From a virus, in the IMG/VR virus record IMGVR_UViG_3300025828_000047, positions 1 through 42,246 of that record: a stretch of 42,246 bases of DNA; one strand, written 5' to 3'. Position 1 is the first letter of the stretch; the number at the start of each line of letters is the position of its first letter. The notes beneath the pieces were generated by a model. It was given only the letters and a program-made list of their open reading frames with translations. It ran no database searches and was not told where the DNA came from. Both the position numbers and the translations under genes were made by a program. Shown here one piece after another: positions 26,801 through 36,084 of the stretch.

Positions 26801-29800
26801 TGGTATTATTGTAAGCTTCAGAAGAATTACGTGATAGGTGCTGCCTTTCGTTAAGCTCATAACTTGAGAAGAAACTTAAATTGTTTCCATATGTTGAAAT
26901 AATGTCGTAATCTCCAACCATCTGGACTATTGGCTTGTACCTTGAAATAATCGGAGATTCTCTAAATTGCTTATATGACCCGTATCTCTGTGCTGGGAGC
27001 ACTCTGCCGCCTGGTGAATAAGTTTGCTTGTCTGCACTTAAAGTAGAAATAATATGCGTATCTCTTAGATTTCTTGCAACTGGATGTTCGCCTACCCTGA
27101 TTTGGTTCCATGTATTGAAACCAAAATTATCGCCTCTATGAGATAAAATAACATTTAAAGCGTTTCCTATATTTGAAACGGAACCAAAGTTATTTGTCAG
27201 GTAAGAAACCATTCCTGTGCCAAGTGGGTATCCTAGAGTCTGCTCTGAAGAGCTTATTGGTTCTGAAATAACTGTATTTAACCCTACTGTATCGACAACT
27301 ATGCCTGTGGTGGACACGATATCGCTCTGGCTCAAGAAGGTTATCGCGTTAACATACCCAGCTGAAGTAGAGACCTCAAAGTTAGCTGGGGCATATCCAA
27401 GCATCTTTCTACCACTAGCTCTCGTTCCGCCTGGCTCTGTTGAGACATAAGATGCTGTAAGCCATGTGTATTGTAGGTCACTCTGCGGAATTGGTCTCGT
27501 AACAAACGCATTGTCTCTCACTGATCCCGTGGCCACTGTCCCTAAATCACCAACAAATTCGTTACTGTACTCAATTCTATTCAGTGTGTTTCTATTAATT
27601 TTAAAGTAGTTTGCAACACCAGAGTAATCGTCTTCAGTTGCAGACACTCCGTCTTTAAAACCAAACTGTGCCGATGAAGCTGACAGGAGGACCCTAAATG
27701 GGTTTCTTACTAATAAATTCCTGTACGGCAGAGCGTTATAGACACTAAACTGCGTTGTTGCAGAGTCTAGGGCACCATGGGCGACATCTGGACCTCCAGG
27801 CGAAGAGAACCGTGTCGTCATCATATGAGCAGAGCTAGAAAGGAATTGAACCTCAGTATCTACAATTCCAGTTATAACACTAGATGTAATATTACTTACA
27901 GCTACACCTTCGTTCCTTACAAACTGTGAATCTCCGCTGGCCCTGCCAGCTACTTGCACCACTTCTCTAATATTCGTGTAGTTGCCTAAAGTCTCGCTAC
28001 CAGTGGTTATTTGTAGATTCTCAATATTAACTGGTCTTTTGACTTTTACATTTCTCGTGAATACGGAGTACGGCCTTGTTGCGCGAGGCCATTGGCCTGC
28101 CTCATCCAAGCCTCGGAACCTAAGGGCTGTCGCAGATTGATTGACATAAAAGCTTTCCGCTCTAGTCGAAGCATCGTCAGTGCCATCAGAAATATTCTGG
28201 TGTCTTGATGAAAATCCTCCTACAAACTTTTCAGTAAACGGAGTTTGCATTGGAATCTCTCCACCTAAGTGATAAGATTCAAATGAGTGTATATTGACAG
28301 CCTGAAAATCAGTAAAGGTGGTGTTGTAGCCAGTGTCTAAGTTGCCACTTAGATACCTGAATGGAAGATAGTTTTGTGCTTTTATACCATCAAATACATT
28401 ACCGGCTGAATAGGTAAAGTATTTTTTATGCATAGGATGAATTACGTCGTCTATGTCCTTGATTGAATCACTTTCTCTCGTGGCGGTAGTTACGACGGTA
28501 CCGTAATTTTCTGTGTACTTGTCGATAAAAGCTCCAGGTCTTGTTGTTTGGGGAAGGTTGGTACCACCGTGAATAATCTTCCTACCAGTTCCAAATCTTG
28601 ATATCTTATCCTCGGAGTCTGCCTCAAAAGATATCTTTACGGGTGTCCCTCTTCTCCTCGCCCTATCAGACACTTTACTTTGTATAATTGCTGCCCTTGT
28701 CTGGTTGACACCATCGTCACTTGAAGATAAAACAGGGTGTGTTGCTTCAGCGTATTTCCAATAAACAGTGTTTTCAGATTCCAGATTAGACACAGGAGCG
28801 TGAGCGTGTCTCCAGTTTTCTATGTCTTCAGGTACAAGCTCAAAAATACCTCTAGCTTTACCAGAAACCTCAAGGGCTGTCATCGGAGTTCTTGCCTTAA
28901 GGTCTATAGTTGGGAATTTTGCATGATATTTGGGTCTTTCCAGCACATGGCTTTCAATCATGGTCCGAACATCTTCAGATGTATTGGCAGAAGCAGGAAT
29001 GAACTGTCGCAAGATGATTGATAGCGATGAATCAATCCATCGATAAAAGTCAACGTATTTATCAAGATCAGGAGTATTTTCTACATTTTCGAAAAACAAG
29101 CTTCTTAACTTGCGTAAATCCTTGTACTCCTGGCGGTATCTGTTGACAGGCTCGCCAATTAGGTTATTGAAGCCTATAATTGTAGAGAACATATTAAGCA
29201 TCTCTTCAGAGATTGTTTGATACATACTCTTCTCAATCGCAAAGAAGTGATTTATTGTCCTACTGTCTCTTGTAAACGTCTCGTCATCAAACTCAAGGAC
29301 ATTCGTCATGTCGTAGCTTGTAATGACCTCTGGCGGATTCTGTACGGCTGTTTGTACATACTCTACAGCAATTGAGCCTGTTGCGCTAGCTGGGAAGAAA
29401 AATCCGCGCCCAGTGTATTGGTTAGCAACCGATTGGCCAAAATCACCCGGATATCTATCCCTTTTCTCAATCGAGCCAGAAGAAAAATCGTTAACTAAAA
29501 ACTCTCCGTTAGAGTCAGATTGACTCACATCTTCAAGGTTCCAGTGCAACGCCAGAGTTTCAATCCTGGGGATAATGCTACCCTCTAGATCGGTATCGTA
29601 CACAAACGCACTCTCGTATGGCCTCAGAACACCATGAGCGTTAGTGTTCTTCGCATGAGAAATAATTTCATTGTTATCTAAGAATGTATTCCAATGTCTA
29701 AGGGAAGTTATTTTGAGATCCGATTCATTTATTAAAGAACCGGTAAAGTTTGTCCTGTGTGCTCCGAAGTAGTATCTTCTTGGGTTACTTATGTAACCAT

Positions 29801-32306
29801 TGTTTGTACTACTTTGCGCTGCTGATCCGGTAATGCTAAATTCATTCTTGACAACTCCAAGTTCAACATTTACACCATAAAGCTCAAGAATTATATCTGA
29901 CTCCCCCGAAGTACCAGAAGATCCCGATACCTTCTCTGCGGATTCTTTTTTATCGAGGTAAGTCCTTATGGCAAGGTTCCACTTCGTATCATCATAAATA
30001 TTTTCATACACACTACTTGTGACGAATATTGATTGTGAAGGGTTCTCCATAACAAAATAAGCGTCGTTAGAGCCGGGATACGTTCTGACCGCATACACCT
30101 GCAAGCTTCTGTCTGCTGCTGCAGAATAGCCAGAGTAATCCTGCAGGTCTTTAGAAGTGTTAACGCGGTGATAACCAAAAATAGAAGAACTTAAGAAATT
30201 TGTTGAGAAATAGTTTGCATCACTAGGGCTAAACTTCTTTGGGAAGATAACTTCAATCTCGGCAGTTGAGGGATTTGAAGAGCACGAAATATACGTCACA
30301 TCTAAAGTGTTTGCGTTTGCACTTGAAGTTTGATGAGTAACCGTAGCCTCAAAGCGATCTGGATGATTGAAGTCAGCAAATCTTCTTTTTGTGATAGAGC
30401 TTCTAAAGTTGTCCCGCAGCTTATGTGTGACATTGTTGCCATAAAGGTTAATCTTGATCAATTCATCGTCAACACCATAACAACGAATGATGTTTCTGAA
30501 TGACTTTTCTGTCCCCTTCGACTTGTAAATGTAAACTAGGTTGTTGTATATGTTCTGATATATTAAGTTTTTTACTTCTGTGATGTCTTTCTCATAGAGT
30601 TCAGTTTCACTCTGATCCTTGAACTGCTCTAAGACAGTAGCATCAACAAAGATCTCTGGTGCAAAAAGGCCATTTGATTCCAGTAGACGCCCAGAGAATG
30701 GATAGGGCCTGTGACTAGAGCTTGCATAACTAATATTCTTTAACTTTGGCACCTCAGAAATTTGTGAGTGTAGGGTGTCAAAGTAGCTACCGATGATCTG
30801 CGTTAAGTTTAATAACTCGCCACCTTCCTCTTCTTCCTGCTCAATTATCCAAGATGGCATAGTGTAATATATCGATGAATTATTTTGGTAATCATACGCA
30901 GAGCCACTAAGAGATAGAGCACTTCTCTTCGAAGTCACGTCTGGGTGGTTTGAATGAATGATGGGGTCTTCAACTTCCCTATCAGCAGCACTGGCTGATA
31001 CTATAGCAGATCCTGTGTTTCTGGCATTGCTGCTCGGATACCCAACCCAAGTTCCATTCGTTATACGACCAGAGTAGTCAAGTACGGTCGAATCGGTGGT
31101 GGTATTGGTGGTGATGCCTTCATTAAATTTGAAATAAACGCCCAGTTCTGTATTAGAGATGTCGGTATTTGTCCCACCATCAACATGTCTAAAATAATTC
31201 TTGCTAATCTCCTCATGAGTTCTCTCAACTTTCCAATATCGGAATTCATCTAGGGATGCAGAAAGCTTTCCAGCACCAGCCAGGTCCGTACCATGGAAAG
31301 CATTTCCAGACGGTGCTGTAGTTAATCCGCCAATCCTAGCTCGTAAAGCACCAGTAATTGGTTGTAAGTTGAGAGAGTTAATTGAAGTATTAACCCTTTG
31401 TCCATCAATGTAGGCGTTAAGAGTTACAGAGTCGCTACCACTTACAAAAGTAATTCCATAATGATGCCAGTTTCCATCAGCGACACTACCAGTTGTATAG
31501 TCTCCATTTAACACATTAATATTCTGGAAACCTGTGGTGCCAGACATTATATTAATTCTTAATGGTCCTTCTCCACCCGTCGCTCCAGATAGGTGTACCG
31601 TAATTCTACCATAGGAATCACTACTCGACAACTCACCATTCCAAAGATCAAAAATTGTTTCTCGCTCTGTGAGACTGGTGATGAACTCATCTTTTTTCAT
31701 CCAAAATTCAATCGAAAATCCCTTAGACGTATCAAGTTCTAAGTTGGATCCTCTGCTGCCTTGCTTTCCAAGCGGCAAGACACCTTGTGTGTCATAGATG
31801 TCAGTGTCATAAATGTTTGAAGCGGAAAACTCAGAATGGATTGTTTTATTTTCCATCCCATTAGAGGCTGTGTGTGGTCCACCATAAAATTCAATATATT
31901 CTAAATCTGCAGAAATACCCCAGCCATCTGTCTTACTTACTGTAGTCCCCCAACCGTCAGCAGAAAAGATAGCGTATCCAGTGCTTTTTGGATACTCTTG
32001 GTCGTAAATGTATAAGTCTAGATATGATGAGCTATTAAAGAACTCCTGCTTCTCTGCGCTTGATCCGTCGTAAGGGAATTCATCTCTAATTCTATCAAAT
32101 GCGCTCTCATAGTATTTCTTGGCTGACCCATATACGACAAAGTTAGAGGCAGATGAAAAATCAACATTTGGAATAAACCGATCTTTATCGACACTTTGCG
32201 CCTGTATATTTCTGTAAGACTCCGCATCTAAACCAAGAGTAGCAGGATCTACGGATGAGAGTGTCTTATAAGATTTTCCTTTGTCGAAAAGATTCTTTGT
32301 GCTCAT
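23886..32306 (-). CDS. Giant virion structural protein (2806 residues) with LamG-like domain
   Basis: The largest complete gene here. Residues about 190-410 read as a laminin G/concanavalin A-type jelly roll: KGFSIEFWMKKDE, then DGNWHHYGITFVSGSDSVTL and AYIDGQRV, LSASLDEFRYW, and GVYFKFNEG. The rest is beta-rich with many Ser, Tyr and Asn. A more helical stretch (about 1030-1150) contains IGFNNLIGEPVNRYRQEYKD and FYRWIDSSLSIILRQFIPAS. The C-terminus is charged. It is unlike a tape measure protein: there are no long heptad repeats and it lies within the baseplate genes. LamG domains in phage tails usually bind sugars, so host-surface contact is plausible. Start ATG overlaps the stop of the previous gene by 4 nt. 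Exact assembly role unknown. Confidence 0.88.
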   Translation of the reverse strand: MSTKNLFDKGKSYKTLSSVDPATLGLDAESYRNIQAQSVDKDRFIPNVDFSSASNFVVYGSAKKYYESAFDRIRDEFPYDGSSAEKQEFFNSSSYLDLYIYDQEYPKSTGYAIFSADGWGTTVSKTDGWGISADLEYIEFYGGPHTASNGMENKTIHSEFSASNIYDTDIYDTQGVLPLGKQGSRGSNLELDTSKGFSIEFWMKKDEFITSLTERETIFDLWNGELSSSDSYGRITVHLSGATGGEGPLRINIMSGTTGFQNINVLNGDYTTGSVADGNWHHYGITFVSGSDSVTLNAYIDGQRVNTSINSLNLQPITGALRARIGGLTTAPSGNAFHGTDLAGAGKLSASLDEFRYWKVERTHEEISKNYFRHVDGGTNTDISNTELGVYFKFNEGITTNTTTDSTVLDYSGRITNGTWVGYPSSNARNTGSAIVSASAADREVEDPIIHSNHPDVTSKRSALSLSGSAYDYQNNSSIYYTMPSWIIEQEEEEGGELLNLTQIIGSYFDTLHSQISEVPKLKNISYASSSHRPYPFSGRLLESNGLFAPEIFVDATVLEQFKDQSETELYEKDITEVKNLIYQNIYNNLVYIYKSKGTEKSFRNIIRCYGVDDELIKINLYGNNVTHKLRDNFRSSITKRRFADFNHPDRFEATVTHQTSSANANTLDVTYISCSSNPSTAEIEVIFPKKFSPSDANYFSTNFLSSSIFGYHRVNTSKDLQDYSGYSAAADRSLQVYAVRTYPGSNDAYFVMENPSQSIFVTSSVYENIYDDTKWNLAIRTYLDKKESAEKVSGSSGTSGESDIILELYGVNVELGVVKNEFSITGSAAQSSTNNGYISNPRRYYFGAHRTNFTGSLINESDLKITSLRHWNTFLDNNEIISHAKNTNAHGVLRPYESAFVYDTDLEGSIIPRIETLALHWNLEDVSQSDSNGEFLVNDFSSGSIEKRDRYPGDFGQSVANQYTGRGFFFPASATGSIAVEYVQTAVQNPPEVITSYDMTNVLEFDDETFTRDSRTINHFFAIEKSMYQTISEEMLNMFSTIIGFNNLIGEPVNRYRQEYKDLRKLRSLFFENVENTPDLDKYVDFYRWIDSSLSIILRQFIPASANTSEDVRTMIESHVLERPKYHAKFPTIDLKARTPMTALEVSGKARGIFELVPEDIENWRHAHAPVSNLESENTVYWKYAEATHPVLSSSDDGVNQTRAAIIQSKVSDRARRRGTPVKISFEADSEDKISRFGTGRKIIHGGTNLPQTTRPGAFIDKYTENYGTVVTTATRESDSIKDIDDVIHPMHKKYFTYSAGNVFDGIKAQNYLPFRYLSGNLDTGYNTTFTDFQAVNIHSFESYHLGGEIPMQTPFTEKFVGGFSSRHQNISDGTDDASTRAESFYVNQSATALRFRGLDEAGQWPRATRPYSVFTRNVKVKRPVNIENLQITTGSETLGNYTNIREVVQVAGRASGDSQFVRNEGVAVSNITSSVITGIVDTEVQFLSSSAHMMTTRFSSPGGPDVAHGALDSATTQFSVYNALPYRNLLVRNPFRVLLSASSAQFGFKDGVSATEDDYSGVANYFKINRNTLNRIEYSNEFVGDLGTVATGSVRDNAFVTRPIPQSDLQYTWLTASYVSTEPGGTRASGRKMLGYAPANFEVSTSAGYVNAITFLSQSDIVSTTGIVVDTVGLNTVISEPISSSEQTLGYPLGTGMVSYLTNNFGSVSNIGNALNVILSHRGDNFGFNTWNQIRVGEHPVARNLRDTHIISTLSADKQTYSPGGRVLPAQRYGSYKQFRESPIISRYKPIVQMVGDYDIISTYGNNLSFFSSYELNERQHLSRNSSEAYNNTKRLYGEYGFAGLMYEETVYPSERNVYDNRIRQREGYEINFWHSDRDTRNDNKANKVSLGGRSLYSIWALDAKPTFTTYDVAGIKAENDATDPAGELQNFGTYTHHGTKTAITASALYSHKHYSATTSSVVAPSGIVISQTGSAAGTGGDIFGYIDIGNGNALWQTGELAGAIKNGSFVTGSSDRSNPAYNTYSDYANEIRYHGKDYSVVPEFRISDHMEYYVSTMAGDFLAENTASFDIFGATASSDFPTDSSYEQFYNVYSNSDFLRHFDIIDSDHRDVTTDREITLSCKALMKFLPYNGFYPAERTLQMATQFSSSYAQFVKVEGADSTYEQAKIRPFLEPVFAPGIVYNSVKSGIGVPYPVMTSSFEVQTLGDSYYAISGSGEALLRYIDFEAAVEPEKYLAGFQILDAAPHPSASMNLTASWNGQGDPLYRMMASNFFGECPEFFLPNGNMTTITSLPESDPGFGNAVSGTTYAMRVKMYRSMNTSRTFGSLGYEVPQDNPLQSDLRETFTMYSRPSAFYHPITGRNALAQTDHDGTLSQRMLDSHSGYNWAATPPYYHGQAWLDFAFTATETKKYRLEEILGAISAELSIRFDDNFTIGNNAGFYNPNLVAGKRPLRQNILNLDDVLITDGRARIKSVEYDPVTGQPTKISDDPTANHVAMVIQPKWETPMFNFADSPVDLESNLTMPTYGSESVPRGMWHQFGLPPDTPEKGIFLQATDIPSEWLAQHPNATTYYDGADTESLVDLLGISQDPRRLGEVAQAKEIKEAVVAIPFVQRGSSKAFFEIPDTIAQAMRAGKLPEDNSIADMYSKMQNYVFPPKFDFATNPSVRPIAMYIFEFSHTFDSDDLTHIWQNLPPKSIERVEEQQASISHKVLEDQLLNSSEVPDQLQWMVFKVKQKAVKNYFSKVASKSGDNLDDKRFKFEFEIAGKKRETEYSYNWPYDFFSMVELVKIDAKIDLIGSEQE

Positions 32307-33868
32307 TCTTCAACCCTAAACTTAAATACTTCCGGCTGCTCAACCCAATCATTATTTGAGTTGTTGAAATAGGTGAATCTAATCCCATACATATATCCAG
32401 CTTCTAGCATAGACATATCTAAATCAAAATAGTTACCAGAAAGGTCATAGCTCATTGCAGTGTGCAAATCGCTTCCTGTTCCATAAGGAATTACATCTAA
32501 TTCATCGACTACGCGATACACCTTATAAGACCCACTTTCAATTGGGTAGCTTTCTATCTCTGCAGAAGCCACGTTATAAATAGTAGGAGACCAATTCTTT
32601 TGTCTCGTATATACTCTAAACCTGGCTGTTTCTTTTCTGGAGTATTCTTGTTTAAGGTTTGTAATATTTGTCACATATTCATCAGAGGGAGCAATAGCAT
32701 ATGAATCAAGAGTTTCTGGCTTTATGGTCCCTGTGTGGAATTGCACGGTAGCCGTCGTGGCATCTGCAATAGAATCACCGCCTTGGAACCACACATCGTA
32801 CACGGTCTCTAAGGGGGTTGCAGCAGCAGTTAGGGCCACGCTGGCGGTGTAGATACCTGTAGAGTAGTAAGAGCCCGTCACGACCTTGTTACGGGCTGCG
32901 TCAGTAACGTGAACTCCATCGACCACAAGCTCAAGAGCACCACCAGATGGCGCAGAATCGTCTGACGAACCAGAGAAGAAGCTGACATAGATGTTGCCCG
33001 TACCAACGCCAGGGATGTTTCTCAGTTGACCTCTAAAGTAGTTGTAGAGGTAAATCTTATTTAGATTTTCTTCGGCTGTTGCAAGTGAGCTTGAGTAAAT
33101 AAAATTACCTCGATTATCTAAATCTCTAGAATCCCAGCGTGCTTCAAGGACAGGACGCTTGAAAAAGAATTCTGAGCTTCTTGCAAAGAACTTTTTTGTA
33201 TAAAACGATCTTGGTTCAGATTCATGGCTAGAAGAAAGCATAACCCCAAGACCATAATTATTTTTTCTTCCAAGCGCACCGTTTCCAGTGTCATCCAGCC
33301 ACTGCTCAATCAAAGTTGTCACATCAACTTCTAAGTCTTCAGTTCCATTGTCAAAAACCTGGGTAAAAGATGAAGAAAGGTCTGTGTCTGGGTTAACATA
33401 ATCACCACCCTGGGTTGTCCAAGCTGTTGCTGCTTTTCGATTAACCCAGTTAGAACCTGTTCCACCGACTGTTGAATCGGTGTACCCTTCCATGTCTAGG
33501 CCAAACCCCTCTTCCCATTCACGAGTGCCCGTAGAGCCTGTGACTGCCTTTACTTCCATGGTATAATTTTTGGGTAAAGTCTGGCCATGTTTTGCATTAT
33601 ACATCTTGAGGTAAAAGCTAACACTTCCACTTGCAGGCACGTCACCAGCCGCTCTATCTGCAGCTATATCCGTCGTATCAAACTCAATCAAAACTCTAGA
33701 AAGCTCGGAGCTAAGGCCAGAAGAAGAAGACGCTTGGCCATAAATTGAAAATATTTCTAGTATGTCTGCCTGACCCATGTTAGAGCCAGTGCCCCTAGTT
33801 GTTAAGTTGGACTTAAAGGCATTTGTAATTGTATTGTCTTTTGATGCAAAGTATCTCTTGATTGCCAT
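32303..33868 (-). CDS. Structural protein with DNRLRE-like beta domain
   Basis: 521 residues beginning MAIKRYFASKDNTITNAFKS. The N-terminal 240 residues follow the pattern of DNRLRE-type beta sandwiches: an opening N-x-x-x-x-G-x-N-M-G-x-A-D-I-L-E, then SRVLIEFDTTDI, SGSVSFYLKMYNA and a later segment LEVDVTTLIEQWLDDTGNGA. The C-terminal half is also beta-rich (RFRVYTRQKNWSP; YGIRFTYFNNS). There is no enzyme motif. ATG overlaps the gp6-like stop (TAATG) and the end overlaps the giant LamG gene (ATGA). The placement directly after gp6 suggests a protein that sits on the baseplate wedge. The domain call is moderate; the structural role is likely. Confidence 0.85.
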   Translation of the reverse strand: MAIKRYFASKDNTITNAFKSNLTTRGTGSNMGQADILEIFSIYGQASSSSGLSSELSRVLIEFDTTDIAADRAAGDVPASGSVSFYLKMYNAKHGQTLPKNYTMEVKAVTGSTGTREWEEGFGLDMEGYTDSTVGGTGSNWVNRKAATAWTTQGGDYVNPDTDLSSSFTQVFDNGTEDLEVDVTTLIEQWLDDTGNGALGRKNNYGLGVMLSSSHESEPRSFYTKKFFARSSEFFFKRPVLEARWDSRDLDNRGNFIYSSSLATAEENLNKIYLYNYFRGQLRNIPGVGTGNIYVSFFSGSSDDSAPSGGALELVVDGVHVTDAARNKVVTGSYYSTGIYTASVALTAAATPLETVYDVWFQGGDSIADATTATVQFHTGTIKPETLDSYAIAPSDEYVTNITNLKQEYSRKETARFRVYTRQKNWSPTIYNVASAEIESYPIESGSYKVYRVVDELDVIPYGTGSDLHTAMSYDLSGNYFDLDMSMLEAGYMYGIRFTYFNNSNNDWVEQPEVFKFRVEE

Positions 33869-35661
33869 TATGAAATTGCTCCCTTAATGTCTGTATCTGG
33901 GAATTTTATCTCTATAATTACATTCTGTGGAACTGAAACGTATCTACCATCTGCAGAAATAGCTTCATCGATATTAAATCTAACTGAAGAATAATTTGTT
34001 CCAAGCTTCCTAACTATGTTTACTCGTTTTGCATCAACAACACCCTTTACTTTGTTGAGTGCGCTGTATATGTTAGTTAGATACAATGGCTCCCCAATAT
34101 AAGGAGTAACAGCAAACAAACTCTTAAGAGCCGTATTACAATCTGCAAGAACCTGGAATTTGTTTGATTCTTCATCTACGATTACTTCAAAATCAATGCC
34201 AATATTTACAATCTTAGCATCCAGAATATCAATTGTATCGCTGATCATTTTATTTCTGTTTAGCCATACCTTTACGTTCTCTTTAATGGTCGTGTTGGTC
34301 TGCGTGAGTTTCCCTCTGGAGTCCTCAGAAATTAAATATAAATTTAGGTTTCTACGTAATGAATCAGGATCCCTAATCACTCTGCATCTCTTTACCGATC
34401 CAAACCTTTCTGGCATAGAGTAAACTAGAGCTTCGTAGTCTAGCTGCGTGACCGCACGGTTCTGTGTCGCAAAGTGGTCAATTGTTCTTCTTCGTATCTC
34501 TTCAGAGGTCGGCAAGCGTGTGTCACCAGTAATAGCCTCGTCATTGTAAGCTTCAAAAGAAGAAATAATATCAGCAACCTTAGAATCAGATAACGACGCT
34601 CGATCAGAAAATTGAACAATTGGATTAACAACCTTGGTGACAGAACCAGCAGCTGCATTAACATTTGCAGCTGTGTTTGTTCTATAAGTAATTGTTAAAG
34701 TTGTATTTGCTGGTGCAATGCCGAACTTATCAGTATTAAGTAATTTATAAGGGTCAAAAGACTTATCTGTTACGTAATCTCTTCCGTTAAGCTGCAGAAC
34801 CACATTCTTAGGCTCAGCCACAGAAGGCGCTCTGATCTCTGCTGGGCCTCCGTACCCAAACTGCAAAAATACAGAGTTTTGCTCTCGCTCAATAACAAAT
34901 CTTCGTGGGACGATATAAGGTCTCAAAAGAGAAGGCACAGTGCTCTTGTTGTCTCCCTTGTTCACAACTTCTTTATAAACTGTATTTTGTGATAAGTGCT
35001 CGACTTCCAGATATTCATTCCCCTCAGAATCGACAACTGATACAATTTCAGATACATTATTGGAGTCAAGTTTTATTCTTCTAAACCTCTCAAATGATCC
35101 CACGTTTACAGATTCTACATTAAAAACACCTGACACGATCCTACCGTAAGATCTGACCGCATAGTAGGTTGGAAGCCCAGTCGCACTATCTGTCCTGGCT
35201 GCCACAATCTCATTTGAAGGGTCATCGAAACGAACTTCTTCATCCAGCATGAATGTGTTTCCAGAAGTGGAGGAAAGCTGCGTTCCCTTGCTGAGCAGTG
35301 GTAGGTAAGCCGAATCTGGCCCCAAACCACTAGTGGAGGCTGGTACAATGACGTAAATTGCAACCGAACCATAAGAAGATGGATTAGCTTGGTATTTGTA
35401 ACCCATCTGCCTAGACAGCCTAATCACGTTGTTATATTCGATTGCAGAATCTAGGTAAGACTCATTAACTTGATAGTCCAAGTAGAAAGACAGTATATCG
35501 CCTATATAGGCTACTGTGTCTAACATTAAGGCACCGAAAGAAGCCTCGTTAAAATCTTTAAACGTATCTGGATAATACCTCTTGGCATGCTCTATCAGAT
35601 CGTTCTTTATGCTATCAAATTCTCTACTTGTATACTTAATTGGAGTCTTACGTGCTGGCAT
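33868..35661 (-). CDS. Baseplate wedge protein, T4 gp6-like (baseplate J family)
   Basis: 597 residues, close to the T4 gp6 length (660). It begins MPARKTPIKYTSREFDSIKN and has the typical gp6/baseplate-J start: DFNEASFGALMLDTVAYIGDILSFYLDYQVNESYL (about residues 38-72). The C-terminal half contains TRLPTSEEIRRRTIDHFATQ and QNRAVTQLDYEALVYSMPE, another conserved stretch of the family, where it dimerises to close the wedge ring. gp6 is the core of the contractile-tail baseplate wedge. SD AGGAG lies 7 nt before the ATG. A gp25-like gene is immediately upstream, the conserved gp25-gp6 order of contractile injection machines. Assignment is secure. Confidence 0.94.
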   Translation of the reverse strand: MPARKTPIKYTSREFDSIKNDLIEHAKRYYPDTFKDFNEASFGALMLDTVAYIGDILSFYLDYQVNESYLDSAIEYNNVIRLSRQMGYKYQANPSSYGSVAIYVIVPASTSGLGPDSAYLPLLSKGTQLSSTSGNTFMLDEEVRFDDPSNEIVAARTDSATGLPTYYAVRSYGRIVSGVFNVESVNVGSFERFRRIKLDSNNVSEIVSVVDSEGNEYLEVEHLSQNTVYKEVVNKGDNKSTVPSLLRPYIVPRRFVIEREQNSVFLQFGYGGPAEIRAPSVAEPKNVVLQLNGRDYVTDKSFDPYKLLNTDKFGIAPANTTLTITYRTNTAANVNAAAGSVTKVVNPIVQFSDRASLSDSKVADIISSFEAYNDEAITGDTRLPTSEEIRRRTIDHFATQNRAVTQLDYEALVYSMPERFGSVKRCRVIRDPDSLRRNLNLYLISEDSRGKLTQTNTTIKENVKVWLNRNKMISDTIDILDAKIVNIGIDFEVIVDEESNKFQVLADCNTALKSLFAVTPYIGEPLYLTNIYSALNKVKGVVDAKRVNIVRKLGTNYSSVRFNIDEAISADGRYVSVPQNVIIEIKFPDTDIKGAIS

Positions 35662-35698
35662 TAAACTACTCCTGATCTCTATTAAATAGTATTGTTAT

Positions 35699-36082
35699 TT
35701 AATTTAATGGGATTTCTAGAGAATCGGCAACTGCTAATTTCTTTATGAGGTAAGAGATCCTTACACTAAGAAAGTTTTCAGATATATTTGTATTAGTTTC
35801 GGTATTTCCAAAGCTAATTGCATCTATCTGGACATACGGCAAATACTTTTGTGTCTGCTCTCGGATTCTAGCTTCTATCTGTCCGTATGTGGCTGGCCCA
35901 TTATTCTCAAACAAATAGGAACGAATACCAACTCCAAACTCTGGATCCATCATTCTTTCGCCTGGACTCGTTAAAATTAGATGCTTAAAGTTTTGTTTTG
36001 CTACTTCCTTCAAGCTTTTCGTCAAAGCGTAGCCATCATCTGGATCTAGGCTTAATGGTAGTTTCGGGGAAAACCCTGACAT
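35699..36082 (-). CDS. Baseplate wedge protein, T4 gp25-like
   Basis: 127 residues, nearly the same length as T4 gp25 (132). It matches the GPW/gp25 family: an N-terminal segment LTKSLKEVAKQNFKHLILTS, then the conserved PGERMMDPEFGVGIRSYLFE (residues about 40-59), and a C-terminal strand LSVRISYLIKKLAVADSLEI. gp25 links the wedge to the tail sheath and starts sheath polymerisation, so its presence marks a contractile tail. ATG lies 2 nt from the stop of the giant upstream gene, with GGAG 10 nt upstream. A 37-nt gap separates it from gp6; it holds a 5-bp palindrome and the gp6 ribosome site and nothing else I can support. Confidence 0.94.
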   Translation of the reverse strand: MSGFSPKLPLSLDPDDGYALTKSLKEVAKQNFKHLILTSPGERMMDPEFGVGIRSYLFENNGPATYGQIEARIREQTQKYLPYVQIDAISFGNTETNTNISENFLSVRISYLIKKLAVADSLEIPLN

Positions 36083-36084
36083 TG

